DNA of 35,727 nt from Vibrio owensii CAIM 1854 = LMG 25443 (GCF_000817815.1 NZ_JPRD01000059.1:1-35727); one strand, 5' to 3'; numbered from the stretch's first letter, positions 7,599 through 15,701 are shown. Program-made: numbers and translations. The notes: a model not told the origin generated them from the letters alone.

Positions 7599-9962
7599 AT
7601 GACCAACGACATTACTCCTATTCATGAGTACAAAAAATACTGGGCTGAGTGTTTTGGTACGGCACCCTTCTTGCCGACCAGTCGCAAAGAAATGGACGCC
7701 CTAGGATGGGATAGTTGTGACATTATCATTGTCACGGGTGACGCGTATGTCGACCACCCGAGCTTTGGTATGGCGATCATTGGCCGTCTATTGGAATCTC
7801 AAGGTTTCCGTGTCGGTATCATTGCTCAACCAGAATGGCAAAACAAAGATGCTTTCATGCAACTTGGTAAGCCAAACCTGTTCTTCGGGATCACTGCGGG
7901 CAACATGGACTCCATGATCAACCGCTACACTGCTGATAAGAAGCTTCGTCACGATGATGCTTACACACCTAATAATGAAGGTGGTAAACGCCCAGATCGT
8001 GCAACTTTGGTGTACTCACAACGTTGTCGTGAAGCCTACAAAGGCACACCTATTGTTCTTGGCGGTATTGAAGCAAGTTTGCGTCGTGTGGCTCACTATG
8101 ACTACTGGTCAGACAAAGTTCGCCGCTCTGTTCTGTTCGATGCAAAAGCTGACATCCTATTATTTGGTAACGCCGAGCGTGCTCTTGTCGAAGTAGCGCA
8201 CCGTTTAGCCGATGGCGAAGACATCACCAACATGACCAATATCCGTGGTACTGCGGTGAACTTACCTGCAGAACCAGAAGGTTACACGGTTATCGATTCC
8301 TCTCGTATTGAGAAACCTCGTAAAGAAGCGTTCGTACCTAAGAACCCATACGAAGTAGAAACTCAGTGCGACACCAAAAAAGAAGAGCCAGAAGCGAAGC
8401 CAATTACGATTCGCCCATCACGTCATGATGCTGCGAACACCGCGGTGCGCTTACCTGCCTTCGAAAAACTAAACAACGACCGTATTCTGTATGCGCACGC
8501 AAGTCGTGTTATGCACCTAGAGACCAACCCGTACTCTGGTCGTGCCCTATTGCAGCGTCATGGTGACCGCGAACTTTGGGTAAACCAAGCGCCAATCCCG
8601 TTGACGACAGAAGAGATGGACTTTGTATTTGGCTTGCCTTATGCGCGTGTTCCTCACCCTATGTATGGCAAAGCAAAAATCCCAGCTTACGACATGATCA
8701 AAACCTCGGTTAACATCATGCGTGGCTGTTTTGGTGGCTGTTCTTTCTGTTCGATTACCGAACACGAAGGCCGCATCATTCAAAACCGTTCTCAAGATTC
8801 CATCATCAACGAGTTAGAAGAGATCCGCGACAAGGTTCCAGGCTTTACCGGTACGATTTCTGACTTGGGTGGCCCAACAGCAAACATGTACCGTCTTGGC
8901 TGTAGCGATCCAAAAGCGGAAGCAAACTGTCGTCGCCCTTCTTGTGTGTTCCCAGGTATCTGTAACAAACTGAATACCGACCACAAACACACCATCGATC
9001 TTTACCGCGCAGCTCGCAAAGTAAAAGGTGTTAAGAAGGTCATGATCGCATCTGGCGTACGTTATGACCTTGCAATTGAATCACCAGAATACGTGAAAGA
9101 GCTTGTGACCCACCACGTAGGCGGTTACCTGAAGATTGCACCTGAGCATACCGAGAAAGGCCCACTGGATCTGATGATGAAGCCGGGCATGGGCACTTAC
9201 GATCGCTTTAAAGAGATGTTTGAGAAGTACAGCGCGGAAGCAGGTAAAAAACAATACCTGATCCCTTACTTCATCTCAGCACACCCAGGTACAGAAGACG
9301 AAGACATGCTGAACTTGGCACTATGGCTGAAGAAGAACAACTTCGAGTGTGACCAAGTACAGAACTTCTACCCATCGCCAATGTGTAACGCAACGTCGAT
9401 GTACTACTCAGAGACTAACCCTCTGAAGCGCGTGAAATACAAACAACGTGAAGATGTGCCTGTGGCGAAAGGTGAGCGTCAGCGTCGCCTACACAAAGCC
9501 CTACTTCGCTACCACGATCCAGCGAACTGGCCAATGATCCGCGAAGCGCTGATCAACATGGGTAAAAAACACCTGATTGGTGATAAGCCAAACTGTCTGG
9601 TTCCTGCAGAAGACATTGATGCGCAAACACCAGCACAGCGTCGTAAGTCTGGTCGTCACGGTGCAAACCGTTTTGCGACCAAACACACTAAGAACCAACC
9701 GGGCTTCGGTGGTCACTTAAATAAACGCTCTGAAGGTGGCTCTCGCAACGGTAAGCCATCTGGCAACCGCAACGGTTCAGGTAAAGCGCAAGGCGGACAA
9801 AACGGCCAAGGTCGTGGCAACCAAAACGGTCAGCGTCCTAATACGGGATCACGTCCTGGTAGCAACAACCAAAATCGTTCAAACGGTGCGGGCTCACAAG
9901 GTCAAGGTCGTCTTCAAGGGCAAGGCAAACCAACGGGTCAACGCAAACCTAAACGCCGTTAA
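7599..9962 (+). CDS. ygiQ: YgiQ family radical SAM protein
   Basis: Radical S-adenosylmethionine enzyme of the UPF0313/YgiQ family; the reaction is not established to my knowledge. The 787-residue protein has an N-terminal B12-binding-like region (about 30-330) and the radical SAM core (about 365-640), whose iron-sulfur cysteines are Cys377, Cys381 and Cys384 in CFGGCSFC. Further conserved cysteines appear in CRRPSCVFPGIC. The last hundred or so residues are a disordered tail rich in Gly, Asn, Gln, Arg and Ser, with many NG and GQG repeats and a basic end (KPKRR), typical of RNA-binding or condensate-forming tails. It is monocistronic, with its own promoter and a strong terminator. Family is certain; function is not. 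Confidence 0.95.
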   Translation: MTNDITPIHEYKKYWAECFGTAPFLPTSRKEMDALGWDSCDIIIVTGDAYVDHPSFGMAIIGRLLESQGFRVGIIAQPEWQNKDAFMQLGKPNLFFGITAGNMDSMINRYTADKKLRHDDAYTPNNEGGKRPDRATLVYSQRCREAYKGTPIVLGGIEASLRRVAHYDYWSDKVRRSVLFDAKADILLFGNAERALVEVAHRLADGEDITNMTNIRGTAVNLPAEPEGYTVIDSSRIEKPRKEAFVPKNPYEVETQCDTKKEEPEAKPITIRPSRHDAANTAVRLPAFEKLNNDRILYAHASRVMHLETNPYSGRALLQRHGDRELWVNQAPIPLTTEEMDFVFGLPYARVPHPMYGKAKIPAYDMIKTSVNIMRGCFGGCSFCSITEHEGRIIQNRSQDSIINELEEIRDKVPGFTGTISDLGGPTANMYRLGCSDPKAEANCRRPSCVFPGICNKLNTDHKHTIDLYRAARKVKGVKKVMIASGVRYDLAIESPEYVKELVTHHVGGYLKIAPEHTEKGPLDLMMKPGMGTYDRFKEMFEKYSAEAGKKQYLIPYFISAHPGTEDEDMLNLALWLKKNNFECDQVQNFYPSPMCNATSMYYSETNPLKRVKYKQREDVPVAKGERQRRLHKALLRYHDPANWPMIREALINMGKKHLIGDKPNCLVPAEDIDAQTPAQRRKSGRHGANRFATKHTKNQPGFGGHLNKRSEGGSRNGKPSGNRNGSGKAQGGQNGQGRGNQNGQRPNTGSRPGSNNQNRSNGAGSQGQGRLQGQGKPTGQRKPKRR

Positions 9963-9994
9963 TTCAATAGAGCTTGAACAGTAAACTTGAATAG

Positions 9995-10033
9995 AAAAAA
10001 GGGCTTCAGAGGTAACTCTGAAGCCCTTTTTTT
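9995..10033. terminator. Strong intrinsic terminator after ygiQ
   Basis: GGGCTTCAGAG and CTCTGAAGCCC form an 11-bp perfect stem with a GTAA loop, flanked by an A-run on the left and a T-run on the right, so it can work in both directions. It lies about 35 bp after the YgiQ stop. Confidence 0.95.
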
Positions 10034-10118
10034 GTCTTTCGTTTGTAACTATCACTGCGATGCCATTAAGAACTGCACACTACAAACTACCCCCTCCAAG
10101 AGCCGTCTTTCTAGAGCA

Positions 10119-10144
10119 TCTGATTATCCCTTTCTATAATCGGA
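10119..10144. other. Hairpin in the gap after the ygiQ terminator
   Basis: TCTGATTAT and ATAATCGGA pair over 8 of 9 positions around an 8-base spacer. It lies in the 10034-10281 gap, which holds no ORF and only the FNR-type site besides. Function unknown. Confidence 0.3.
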
Positions 10145-10227
10145 TTAAGGTAAGCGAGCACGTGATATCTAGTCATATAGAAGATTGCAAGAATACAAAT
10201 TACTGAATTGACGCAACATTGACATAA

Positions 10228-10241
10228 TTGATTTAAATCAA
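10228..10241. promoter_or_regulatory. Perfect FNR box (anaerobox)
   Basis: TTGAT-TTAA-ATCAA matches the FNR consensus TTGATNNNNATCAA at all ten defined bases and sits inside an 18-bp perfect palindrome (10226-10243). A -35-like TTGACA at 10219-10224 lies just upstream, so FNR would bind within the promoter spacer and most simply repress under anaerobiosis. The centre is about 47 bp before the ATG at 10282. Confidence 0.65.
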
Positions 10242-10281
10242 TTTTACTGTGTTTCGCATAATTAAAACAGGAAGTCTAAGT

Positions 10282-10764
10282 ATGTCAAACAAGAACTATG
10301 TAACCACCTTAATGCTGTTGTGTGCCTTTGCCTCGAGTGCGAATGCGGAAAGCAAAGATGACATTGATAACATAAAAAATAAAATCGGCGATATCCAAGA
10401 TAGCCTCTCTCAATCGCAAGACACCATGCAATTCGTGAGATCGGTTTCTGGGTCAACCTTTGTGCCGGAACCGAAACACAGTAAAGATATGCCTTCTTAC
10501 AGTTACTTCACGATAGAGAGCTACGACATATTCAGCAGCCCTTCTGGCAAGCGTATGATTCAAGCCGTTATCACCAACAACTCAGGCGGTGGTATTAAGC
10601 TCAAGACATCTCAAATCAAAGCGTACTTTGGTGGCCAAGTGTACTTATCCCCTTCTTCGATTGAGCAGGGCGATAAATTCGCTCAAGGAGAAACGAAGTC
10701 CGTCACTTTGCATTTTGGTGAGAATAGCGCTTCTATCCTTGGCCTGATGACCAGAAACTACTAA
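10282..10764 (+). CDS. Small exported protein of unknown function
   Basis: A 160-residue protein with a clear Sec signal peptide: basic start MSNKNYV, hydrophobic TLMLLCAFASS, cleavage probably after ANA (about residue 23). A short acidic coiled-coil-like helix follows (about 24-50, DDIDNIKNKIGDIQDSL). The C-terminal part (about 70-155) looks like a small beta-sandwich carrying a conserved-looking ITNNSGGGIKLKTSQIKAYF stretch, similar in character to FxLYD-type domains; I cannot name the family. I chose ATG 10282 over the in-frame GTG 10249 because AGGAAG lies 8 bp before it and the signal peptide begins there. Probably periplasmic. The perfect FNR box upstream suggests oxygen control. It is followed by a toxin/immunity-like module. 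Confidence 0.8.
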   Translation: MSNKNYVTTLMLLCAFASSANAESKDDIDNIKNKIGDIQDSLSQSQDTMQFVRSVSGSTFVPEPKHSKDMPSYSYFTIESYDIFSSPSGKRMIQAVITNNSGGGIKLKTSQIKAYFGGQVYLSPSSIEQGDKFAQGETKSVTLHFGENSASILGLMTRNY

Positions 10765-10888
10765 GCGATTTTGGGGCTAAAGCTTCCCTCCAAAAATCGA
10801 TGGTAATAAAACTGATGCTCTAAACTTCATATTCCCTTTTTAAGCCATCAGCTTCCCCAAAAATCATCCTAGAAACAGATACAAGTGA

Positions 10889-10916
10889 GGCTCCAGAGGT
10901 AACTCCGGGGCCTTTT
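10889..10916 (+). terminator. Imperfect terminator related to the one at 9995
   Basis: GGCTCCAGAG, loop GTAA, CTCCGGGGCC, then five T. One mismatch and one G-T pair weaken the stem. It shares CAGAGGTAACTC with the ygiQ terminator and could end the exported-protein transcript. Confidence 0.6.
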
Positions 10917-11033
10917 TGGAGTTATATAGGTTTTGTAATCTAGGTGCTATCTAGACAATCACTAACGGTACATAAATCACACATCATTTGTTTTAGTTAT
11001 TTCGCTTACGTTTTTAGGCAAACCGGAGATTCC

Positions 11034-11045
11034 TGTAACGTTACA
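11034..11045. promoter_or_regulatory. 12-bp perfect palindrome upstream of the toxin-like gene
   Basis: TGTAACGTTACA is fully self-complementary and lies 36 bp before the ATG at 11081, in or near the expected promoter. It is a good candidate operator for a dimeric repressor; I do not recognise the regulator. Confidence 0.4.
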
Positions 11046-11080
11046 ATTCTCTCACCCAAGCCAAAAATCTGGTGCCAAAA

Positions 11081-11374
11081 ATGAGCAACGAGAAAAGTAT
11101 ATTTCCCGAAGGATCAATTGCATACGAAAACGAACAAAAGAACGCTTGCCACACAAGTCATTCTGAAGCTGAAGAACAAACATTTTTCCCAAAAACTTCA
11201 ATAGCCTATGAGAATGAAACTAGAGCTAACCGAATAACTCCTGGCGTTGGCAAAGGATTCCTTACTCCCCAGAAAAAAAGCACGTACTTTACTACCCCAC
11301 AAAAACCTGTAGCCAATATCAGTCCTGAAAACATGTATTGGCCTCCCTACGACTTTATGTCTGGGAATATATAA
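11081..11374 (+). CDS. N-terminal fragment of a frameshifted toxin-like protein
   Basis: A 97-residue reading frame (ATG 11081, preferred over GTG 11072). It carries a short internal duplication: SIFPEGSIAYENE at about residues 6-18 and TFFPKTSIAYENE at about 34-46. The frame ends with ENMYWPPYDFMSGNI at 11374, while the overlapping frame at 11338-12291 continues sensibly as YVWEYINTKK. Adding one T to the TTT at 11354-11356 would join them as PPYDFYVWEYINTKK, giving one protein of about 400 residues. I therefore read this as the N-terminal, probably secretion-related, part of the downstream toxin, separated by a one-base deletion, a sequencing error or an unusual -1 frameshift. No canonical slippery heptamer is visible. 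No RIX-type motif is present. Confidence 0.65.
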   Translation: MSNEKSIFPEGSIAYENEQKNACHTSHSEAEEQTFFPKTSIAYENETRANRITPGVGKGFLTPQKKSTYFTTPQKPVANISPENMYWPPYDFMSGNI

Positions 11375-12291
11375 ACACGAAAAAGCTGCCTGACGAGACT
11401 CTTCGACAACAATTGGTAGGAAACCAAGAACATGTGATGTATTTGACATTAGATGAAGCGTTTAAAGTTTTACAAAGTTGGGGTTGGAAAGATACTCATA
11501 GCACTTGGAAGTCAATGACAACCTCCACAGGGGCTCAAATACTCATCAATTATGGCGTCAACGGTAAAGATATCGTAACAACTTCGATGGTTATCGCTCA
11601 GTTTAATATTCATGGGCTAAAAGCTACCAAGTTGGGACTAAAGGCAACCTTTGGTATGAGGATGGCAACATATTACAATCAAGTTGGCACAGAGATGATT
11701 AAGTTGTCAGGGTACTCTGGATTAAGAAGAATTTTAACAGGTACAACGTATAGACTGGATAACCCCAAAGTTGTGCAACTCGGTATTGGAAAGTATGGTC
11801 TCGCAAATTCAATAAAATCTGGAACCGTTTTAACCATTTATGTCGCAGCAGGCTTCAGAATTCTGGACTATGCACTCAATGACGAGGTATTTTTAACAGA
11901 CTTAATCGGCTCTTTAGCAGTAGACATAGTGAAGATCGGAATATCTTCTGCGGTTTCAGCAATTGCCGGATCTCTTATGCTAACTTCTGTCGCTCTCGTT
12001 TCTGCACAACTCGCAGTTGTTGTTGTTGCAGGGTTAGTAACATCCATTGTATTAAATGAGTTAGATAAACACTATGGTGTGACTGAAAGGGTCATTGAGT
12101 TGCTCGAAAGAGCAGAGCAGGAAGCCGTTGAGAAAGGAAAAGAGCTACAAAAAAGCGTTAAAGATAGTCTTCTTGACCTTACAGCAATGTTTATCGCGGA
12201 TGCCTTAGAGACCGGAAAAGAAGTCATCGAGTCTGAAATAAAACAATTTATTCGCGAGTCAATAAACGACCTAGTACCAAAAACAATATGA
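11338..12291 (+). CDS. Toxin-like protein with a C-terminal hydrophobic, pore-forming-type region (frameshifted from 11081)
   Basis: A 317-residue frame opening at TTG 11338; the first in-frame ATG is at 11437. A mixed N-terminal region (about 34-180, with GVNGKDIVTTSMVIAQF and LRRILTGTTYRLDNPK) is followed by a long hydrophobic stretch of two to three helices (about 185-245, LAVDIVKIGISSAVSAIAG through LAVVVVAGLVTSIVLNEL), then an amphipathic charged tail. Internal hydrophobic hairpins followed by NELDKHYGVTERV-like sequence recur, from memory, in colicin-like or type VI pore-forming effectors. The downstream membrane protein, overlapping by 4 bp (ATGA), fits an immunity protein for such a toxin. 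Low G+C compared with its neighbours suggests acquisition by transfer. The annotated start is probably an artefact of the frameshift. Confidence 0.75.
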   Translation: MASLRLYVWEYINTKKLPDETLRQQLVGNQEHVMYLTLDEAFKVLQSWGWKDTHSTWKSMTTSTGAQILINYGVNGKDIVTTSMVIAQFNIHGLKATKLGLKATFGMRMATYYNQVGTEMIKLSGYSGLRRILTGTTYRLDNPKVVQLGIGKYGLANSIKSGTVLTIYVAAGFRILDYALNDEVFLTDLIGSLAVDIVKIGISSAVSAIAGSLMLTSVALVSAQLAVVVVAGLVTSIVLNELDKHYGVTERVIELLERAEQEAVEKGKELQKSVKDSLLDLTAMFIADALETGKEVIESEIKQFIRESINDLVPKTI

Positions 12292-12737
12292 ATAACAGCC
12301 AAAAATCAAACAAAGAAACGTACAAACTTTACCCAGGAATTTTGCTATTAATAGGTTTATCTGGTTTCTGTTTTTACTTTGGATATCAAAAAATTCTAAC
12401 GCTAGCTTCTCAAATTGGCGACGTTGCGGTCTACTCAAGGTTTGACTTAGCGATGATTCCATTTGGCTTGGTATTACTTGGAGGGTTAATCAGTGCTTTG
12501 TTTTTTGCATTTAAAAAGAAACGCTGGGATGAAGTATATGGAAACGGCTTACAATATTTGATCTTAGGTTCTCTTGCTGTTGCTATCGTATTGACTCTGA
12601 TAACCCCTTCGATTTATCAGGCACGCTATGAAAATGCGGGTCTGAAAGAGTGCTCTCGCTCCCCCGAAGGCTACCTACCATTCTTCGCAACTAAGTTTGC
12701 TAGAGAAGAATCCCTTTGCATCGAAGTTTCTAAGTAA
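12288..12737 (+). CDS. Three-helix membrane protein, putative immunity protein
   Basis: A 149-residue protein with three clear membrane helices (about residues 17-36, 54-76 and 86-107), a basic loop (AFKKKRWDEVYG) and a hydrophilic C-terminus with two cysteines. It begins at an ATG overlapping the stop of the preceding toxin-like frame (ATGA), which implies translational coupling. Small polytopic immunity proteins, made with and just after their toxin, are the rule for pore-forming bacteriocins and for membrane-targeting type VI effectors. The assignment rests on context and topology; I do not recognise the family. A strong terminator follows. Confidence 0.7.
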   Translation: MNNSQKSNKETYKLYPGILLLIGLSGFCFYFGYQKILTLASQIGDVAVYSRFDLAMIPFGLVLLGGLISALFFAFKKKRWDEVYGNGLQYLILGSLAVAIVLTLITPSIYQARYENAGLKECSRSPEGYLPFFATKFAREESLCIEVSK

Positions 12738-12790
12738 ATTGATAAATCGATACGCGCAAAAATCTGCTTAATAATTCACAACAAGCATTA

Positions 12791-12825
12791 AAAAAGGGCT
12801 CCAGATATTACTCTGGAGCCCTTTT
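12791..12825. terminator. Bidirectional intrinsic terminator
   Basis: GGGCTCCAGA (12796-12805) and TCTGGAGCCC (12812-12821) form a perfect 10-bp stem with a 6-base loop, A-run on the left and TTTT on the right. It lies between the convergent immunity-like gene and the flavoprotein gene and resembles the hairpins at 9995 and 10889. Confidence 0.9.
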
Positions 12826-12855
12826 GTTTTGCCTGAATGATCTTGGATAACTAAA

Positions 12856-14178
12856 TTATTTCGCTACGTTGCCTGCAACGTTCAGCGCATCCCATGTACG
12901 TGCGAATGGTGGTGCATAGCAGAAGTCCATGTAGCCTAGTTGCTGTGTGGTCATCTTCGCTGTGATGGCAACAGCGAGTGCGTTGATTCGGCCTACTGCG
13001 CCCTTCTTGCCCACGATTTCACCGCCAAGCAATACATTGGTTTCTGGGTGGTAAACCAGCTTCACTTTAATGTCTTCTTGACCCGGGTAGTAGTCGGTTT
13101 GGTTCTTATCTGAAATGGTTGAAACCTTCACTTCCAAACCGTGTTCTTTGGCTAGAAGTTCCGATACGCCTGTGCATGCCAGTTCGTAGTCCAGCACTTT
13201 CAAGCAAGATGAACCCAAGAAGCCACTCATGTAAGTGTCTTTGCCTGCAAGTTTGTCAGCCATCATGCGCGCTTGTTTGTTCGCTGTGGTTGCAAGTGGA
13301 ACATACACTGATTTTCCTAGCGCCATGTGGTGAACCACTGCACAGTCGCCGACAGCGTAAATGTGTGCATCTTCTGTTGCGCCAAACTCATCCACTAGCA
13401 ATGCGCCGTTCGTTGCTTTTGGTAACTCGAATGCTTCTGTGTTTGGTTTGAAACCAAGTGACATGATCACAACGTCTGCTTCAACATTGCCGTTGTCGGT
13501 TTCTACGATGTAGCCACCCTGCTCCGCGTCGCGAATGGCTGATACGCTACAAATGGTTTTTAGCTCAGCGCCAGATTCACGAATCGCACCTTCTACCACT
13601 TCAATCATTTCTGGGCTGAACTGACGGCTCATCACGTGTTGTTCACGCTCGATGATAGTGACGTGTTTGCCTAGTAGGTGCGCTGCATCGAACACTTCTA
13701 AGCCGATAAAACCGCCGCCGATAACGCAAACGCGTTGTTTGTTGCTGTCCTTAAGCGCTTCTTTTACTGCCAAACCATCTTCCATGCTAGTTAGCGTGTA
13801 TACGTGTTCTGGGTTGAACTCACCGAAAGATGGCACGATTGGGCGTGCGCCAGTGGCAATCACTAACATATCATAATCGATGGTGCTTTCTTCACCTTGG
13901 TGGCGAACTTTGATCTGCTTTTCCGTGCGGTCTAGTGCCACCATTTCGGTTTCAATGCGTACGTCTAAACCAGATTTAATCGCTTGTTCTGGCGTACGAG
14001 AAATCATGCGCTCAGTGTCATCAAACATGCCACCAGCAAAGTAAGGTAAACCACACGCACCGAACGAGATGTAATCGCGCTTATCCAGCACAATCACTTC
14101 ATCCCGTGGCTGATTACGTTTGTATTTCGCTGCGAAACTCATACCTGCAGCGCTACCGCCTACGACAACAACTTTCAT
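12856..14178 (-). CDS. CoA-disulfide-reductase-like FAD/NAD(P) flavoprotein
   Basis: Pyridine-nucleotide-disulfide oxidoreductase of the single-cysteine subclass (CoA-disulfide reductase, NADH oxidase or persulfide reductase type), cytoplasmic. The 440-residue protein has an N-terminal FAD-binding fold (VVVGGSAAGMSFAAKY), one redox cysteine Cys42 in FGACGLPYF, a central NAD(P) fold (VIGGGFIGLEVFDAA), a second FAD motif (YAVGDCAV) and a C-terminal dimerisation domain ending CYAPPFARTWDALNVAGN. There is no C-terminal rhodanese domain, so it is not the fused persulfide-reductase form. It is last in the operon with the YheO-type regulator, RidA and the TcyP-like transporter, 76 bp downstream of the transporter. 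In that setting it may reduce a low-molecular-weight disulfide such as imported cystine or a CoA mixed disulfide; that is inference. Confidence 0.88.
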   Translation of the reverse strand: MKVVVVGGSAAGMSFAAKYKRNQPRDEVIVLDKRDYISFGACGLPYFAGGMFDDTERMISRTPEQAIKSGLDVRIETEMVALDRTEKQIKVRHQGEESTIDYDMLVIATGARPIVPSFGEFNPEHVYTLTSMEDGLAVKEALKDSNKQRVCVIGGGFIGLEVFDAAHLLGKHVTIIEREQHVMSRQFSPEMIEVVEGAIRESGAELKTICSVSAIRDAEQGGYIVETDNGNVEADVVIMSLGFKPNTEAFELPKATNGALLVDEFGATEDAHIYAVGDCAVVHHMALGKSVYVPLATTANKQARMMADKLAGKDTYMSGFLGSSCLKVLDYELACTGVSELLAKEHGLEVKVSTISDKNQTDYYPGQEDIKVKLVYHPETNVLLGGEIVGKKGAVGRINALAVAITAKMTTQQLGYMDFCYAPPFARTWDALNVAGNVAK

Positions 14179-14254
14179 ATTTATTACCTAGATAACCTGA
14201 ACTCAGGAAAAACGGAGAGCACCCTCGTTGGGTGCTCTTTATTAAGTTTGGAAA

Positions 14255-15661
14255 TTACACTGCTGCTTCTTTCGTTACTGTTGCAGTAACGTCAGCATTG
14301 TATTGCTCAGTGTTTAGTGAGCCATTCTTCTTCGCGGTTAGTACACCTGACAACATTGAGCCAGAGATGTTAAGCGCGGTACGAGCCATGTCGATAAGCG
14401 CTTCGATAGAAACCAGAATCGCCACAACCGTAATGTCTAGACCCATGATAGTTAGCACCGCTACTGCTGCGAACGTTGCACCACCACCAACACCTGCGAT
14501 ACCGAATGAAGCAATCGCGATTACAGCAATCAGTTGTAGGATGAAGCCTAGGTCAACTGGCATGCCCATTACTTGAGCCGCCATGATAGCTAGCATTGCT
14601 GGGTAGATACCCGCACAACCGTTCTGACCGATACTGGTACCGAATGTTGCAGACATGTTTGCTGTTTCTTCGTCCACACCTAGACGTTGAGTTTGAGTTT
14701 CAACGTTTAGTGGGATTGCCGCCATGCTTGAGCGAGAACCGAAGCCAAATACTAGCACTGGCCAGATTTTCTTCATGAACTTCGCAGGAGACAGACCGAA
14801 CATAGACACCATCACGAAGTGGATAGCGAACATTACACCGATTGCCACGTAGCTTGCTAGTAGGAAGCGACCCATTTCTGCTAGTGCGAACAAATCGTTT
14901 GTCATCATGAACGTGGTCATCAGAGCGAATACACCGTAAGGCGTCAGCTTCAGAATCTCACGTACCATTGAAAGTACGACTTCTTTTGCAGAGTTGATGA
15001 AATCAACGAAGTTTTGCACTTTCTCAGGCTTACGGTTTTTCACTTGCAGGATACAGTAACCAAGGAACATACCGAACAATACCGTTGATAGCGTCGACGT
15101 ACGTTGAGAGCCCGTTAGCATGTCAAAGATGTTGGTTGGGATGATAGACAGCGCCATACCTGACAGGCCGCTGCTCGCCATCGCATCTTGGGTTGCAATC
15201 AGAGAGTCACCACGCGCTTCGATAGCGCTGTTAGTGCCGATAGTGCTGACTAGCGCGTTAGCATCGATACCGAATAGGTAAATACTTGCGATGCCCACTG
15301 CCGCAGAGATAGCACAAGTGAAAAGTAGAATACCGATGATTTTTGGTGCGATGCGCGATAGTGCACCACCGCCTTCTACGTTCATGATCGAAGAGATCAT
15401 CGCCACAAATACTAGCGGGATTACGATCATTTGTAGAAGCTTGATGTAGCCTTTACCGAACACAGAAATCAGTTCAGCAAAACCTGCCGTTGCAACGTTG
15501 CCTACACCGAATACGAGCTGAATCGCACCGCCGAATAACAGGCCAGCAGCAAGCGCACTCAGTACGCGGAAGTTAAAGCTTTTCTTTTGTTTTTTGAAGT
15601 TCGCAAGCAATGCGTAGAACCCAAAGAACAGGATGCTCAATCCAATAAATGAAACGCTCAT
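14255..15661 (-). CDS. TcyP-type L-cystine/dicarboxylate-family sodium symporter
   Basis: Member of the sodium:dicarboxylate (DAACS) symporter family, 468 residues, about eight to nine membrane helices plus re-entrant loops. It is closest in my reading to the TcyP/YdjN cystine transporters: GYIKLLQMIVIPLVF near residue 75, LTPYGVFAL near 240, and the signature GTSIGQNGCAGIYPAMLAI near 345. Dicarboxylate and glutamate members lack the NGCAGIYPA form. It lies 40 bp after RidA and 76 bp before the disulfide-reductase-like gene. Import of L-cystine into the cytoplasm is the likely job and fits both neighbours. Substrate is inferred from the family. Confidence 0.88.
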   Translation of the reverse strand: MSVSFIGLSILFFGFYALLANFKKQKKSFNFRVLSALAAGLLFGGAIQLVFGVGNVATAGFAELISVFGKGYIKLLQMIVIPLVFVAMISSIMNVEGGGALSRIAPKIIGILLFTCAISAAVGIASIYLFGIDANALVSTIGTNSAIEARGDSLIATQDAMASSGLSGMALSIIPTNIFDMLTGSQRTSTLSTVLFGMFLGYCILQVKNRKPEKVQNFVDFINSAKEVVLSMVREILKLTPYGVFALMTTFMMTNDLFALAEMGRFLLASYVAIGVMFAIHFVMVSMFGLSPAKFMKKIWPVLVFGFGSRSSMAAIPLNVETQTQRLGVDEETANMSATFGTSIGQNGCAGIYPAMLAIMAAQVMGMPVDLGFILQLIAVIAIASFGIAGVGGGATFAAVAVLTIMGLDITVVAILVSIEALIDMARTALNISGSMLSGVLTAKKNGSLNTEQYNADVTATVTKEAAV

Positions 15662-15701
15662 GAGAATCTCCTATTGATACCCATTTATGTCCGAAAATCG
15701 G

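Larger units (their letters stand above)
10765..11080. other. Intergenic region upstream of the toxin-like gene
   Basis: 316 bp, AT-rich, with no recognisable ORF or RNA gene. It contains a terminator-like hairpin at 10889-10916 and the perfect palindrome TGTAACGTTACA at 11034-11045. The rest shows nothing I can interpret. Confidence 0.5.

Noticed and set aside
9742..9955. Repetitive DNA in the ygiQ 3' end as a mobile repeat or CRISPR-like array
   Set aside because: Units are irregular, in frame and explained by a low-complexity protein tail.
10119..10144. tRNA or small RNA gene
   Set aside because: Only one imperfect hairpin; no cloverleaf and no clear promoter-terminator pair around it.
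11081..11374. Independent small protein followed by a separate TTG-started gene
   Set aside because: The second frame opens only at 11329, its TTG lacks a ribosome-binding site, and the two sequences join naturally with one added T; a frameshift explains both better.
11081..12291. RIX-type secretion motif in the toxin-like protein
   Set aside because: The N-terminus has no R-G-x-x-Y-S-P-L pattern; only the protein at 27615-28967 does.
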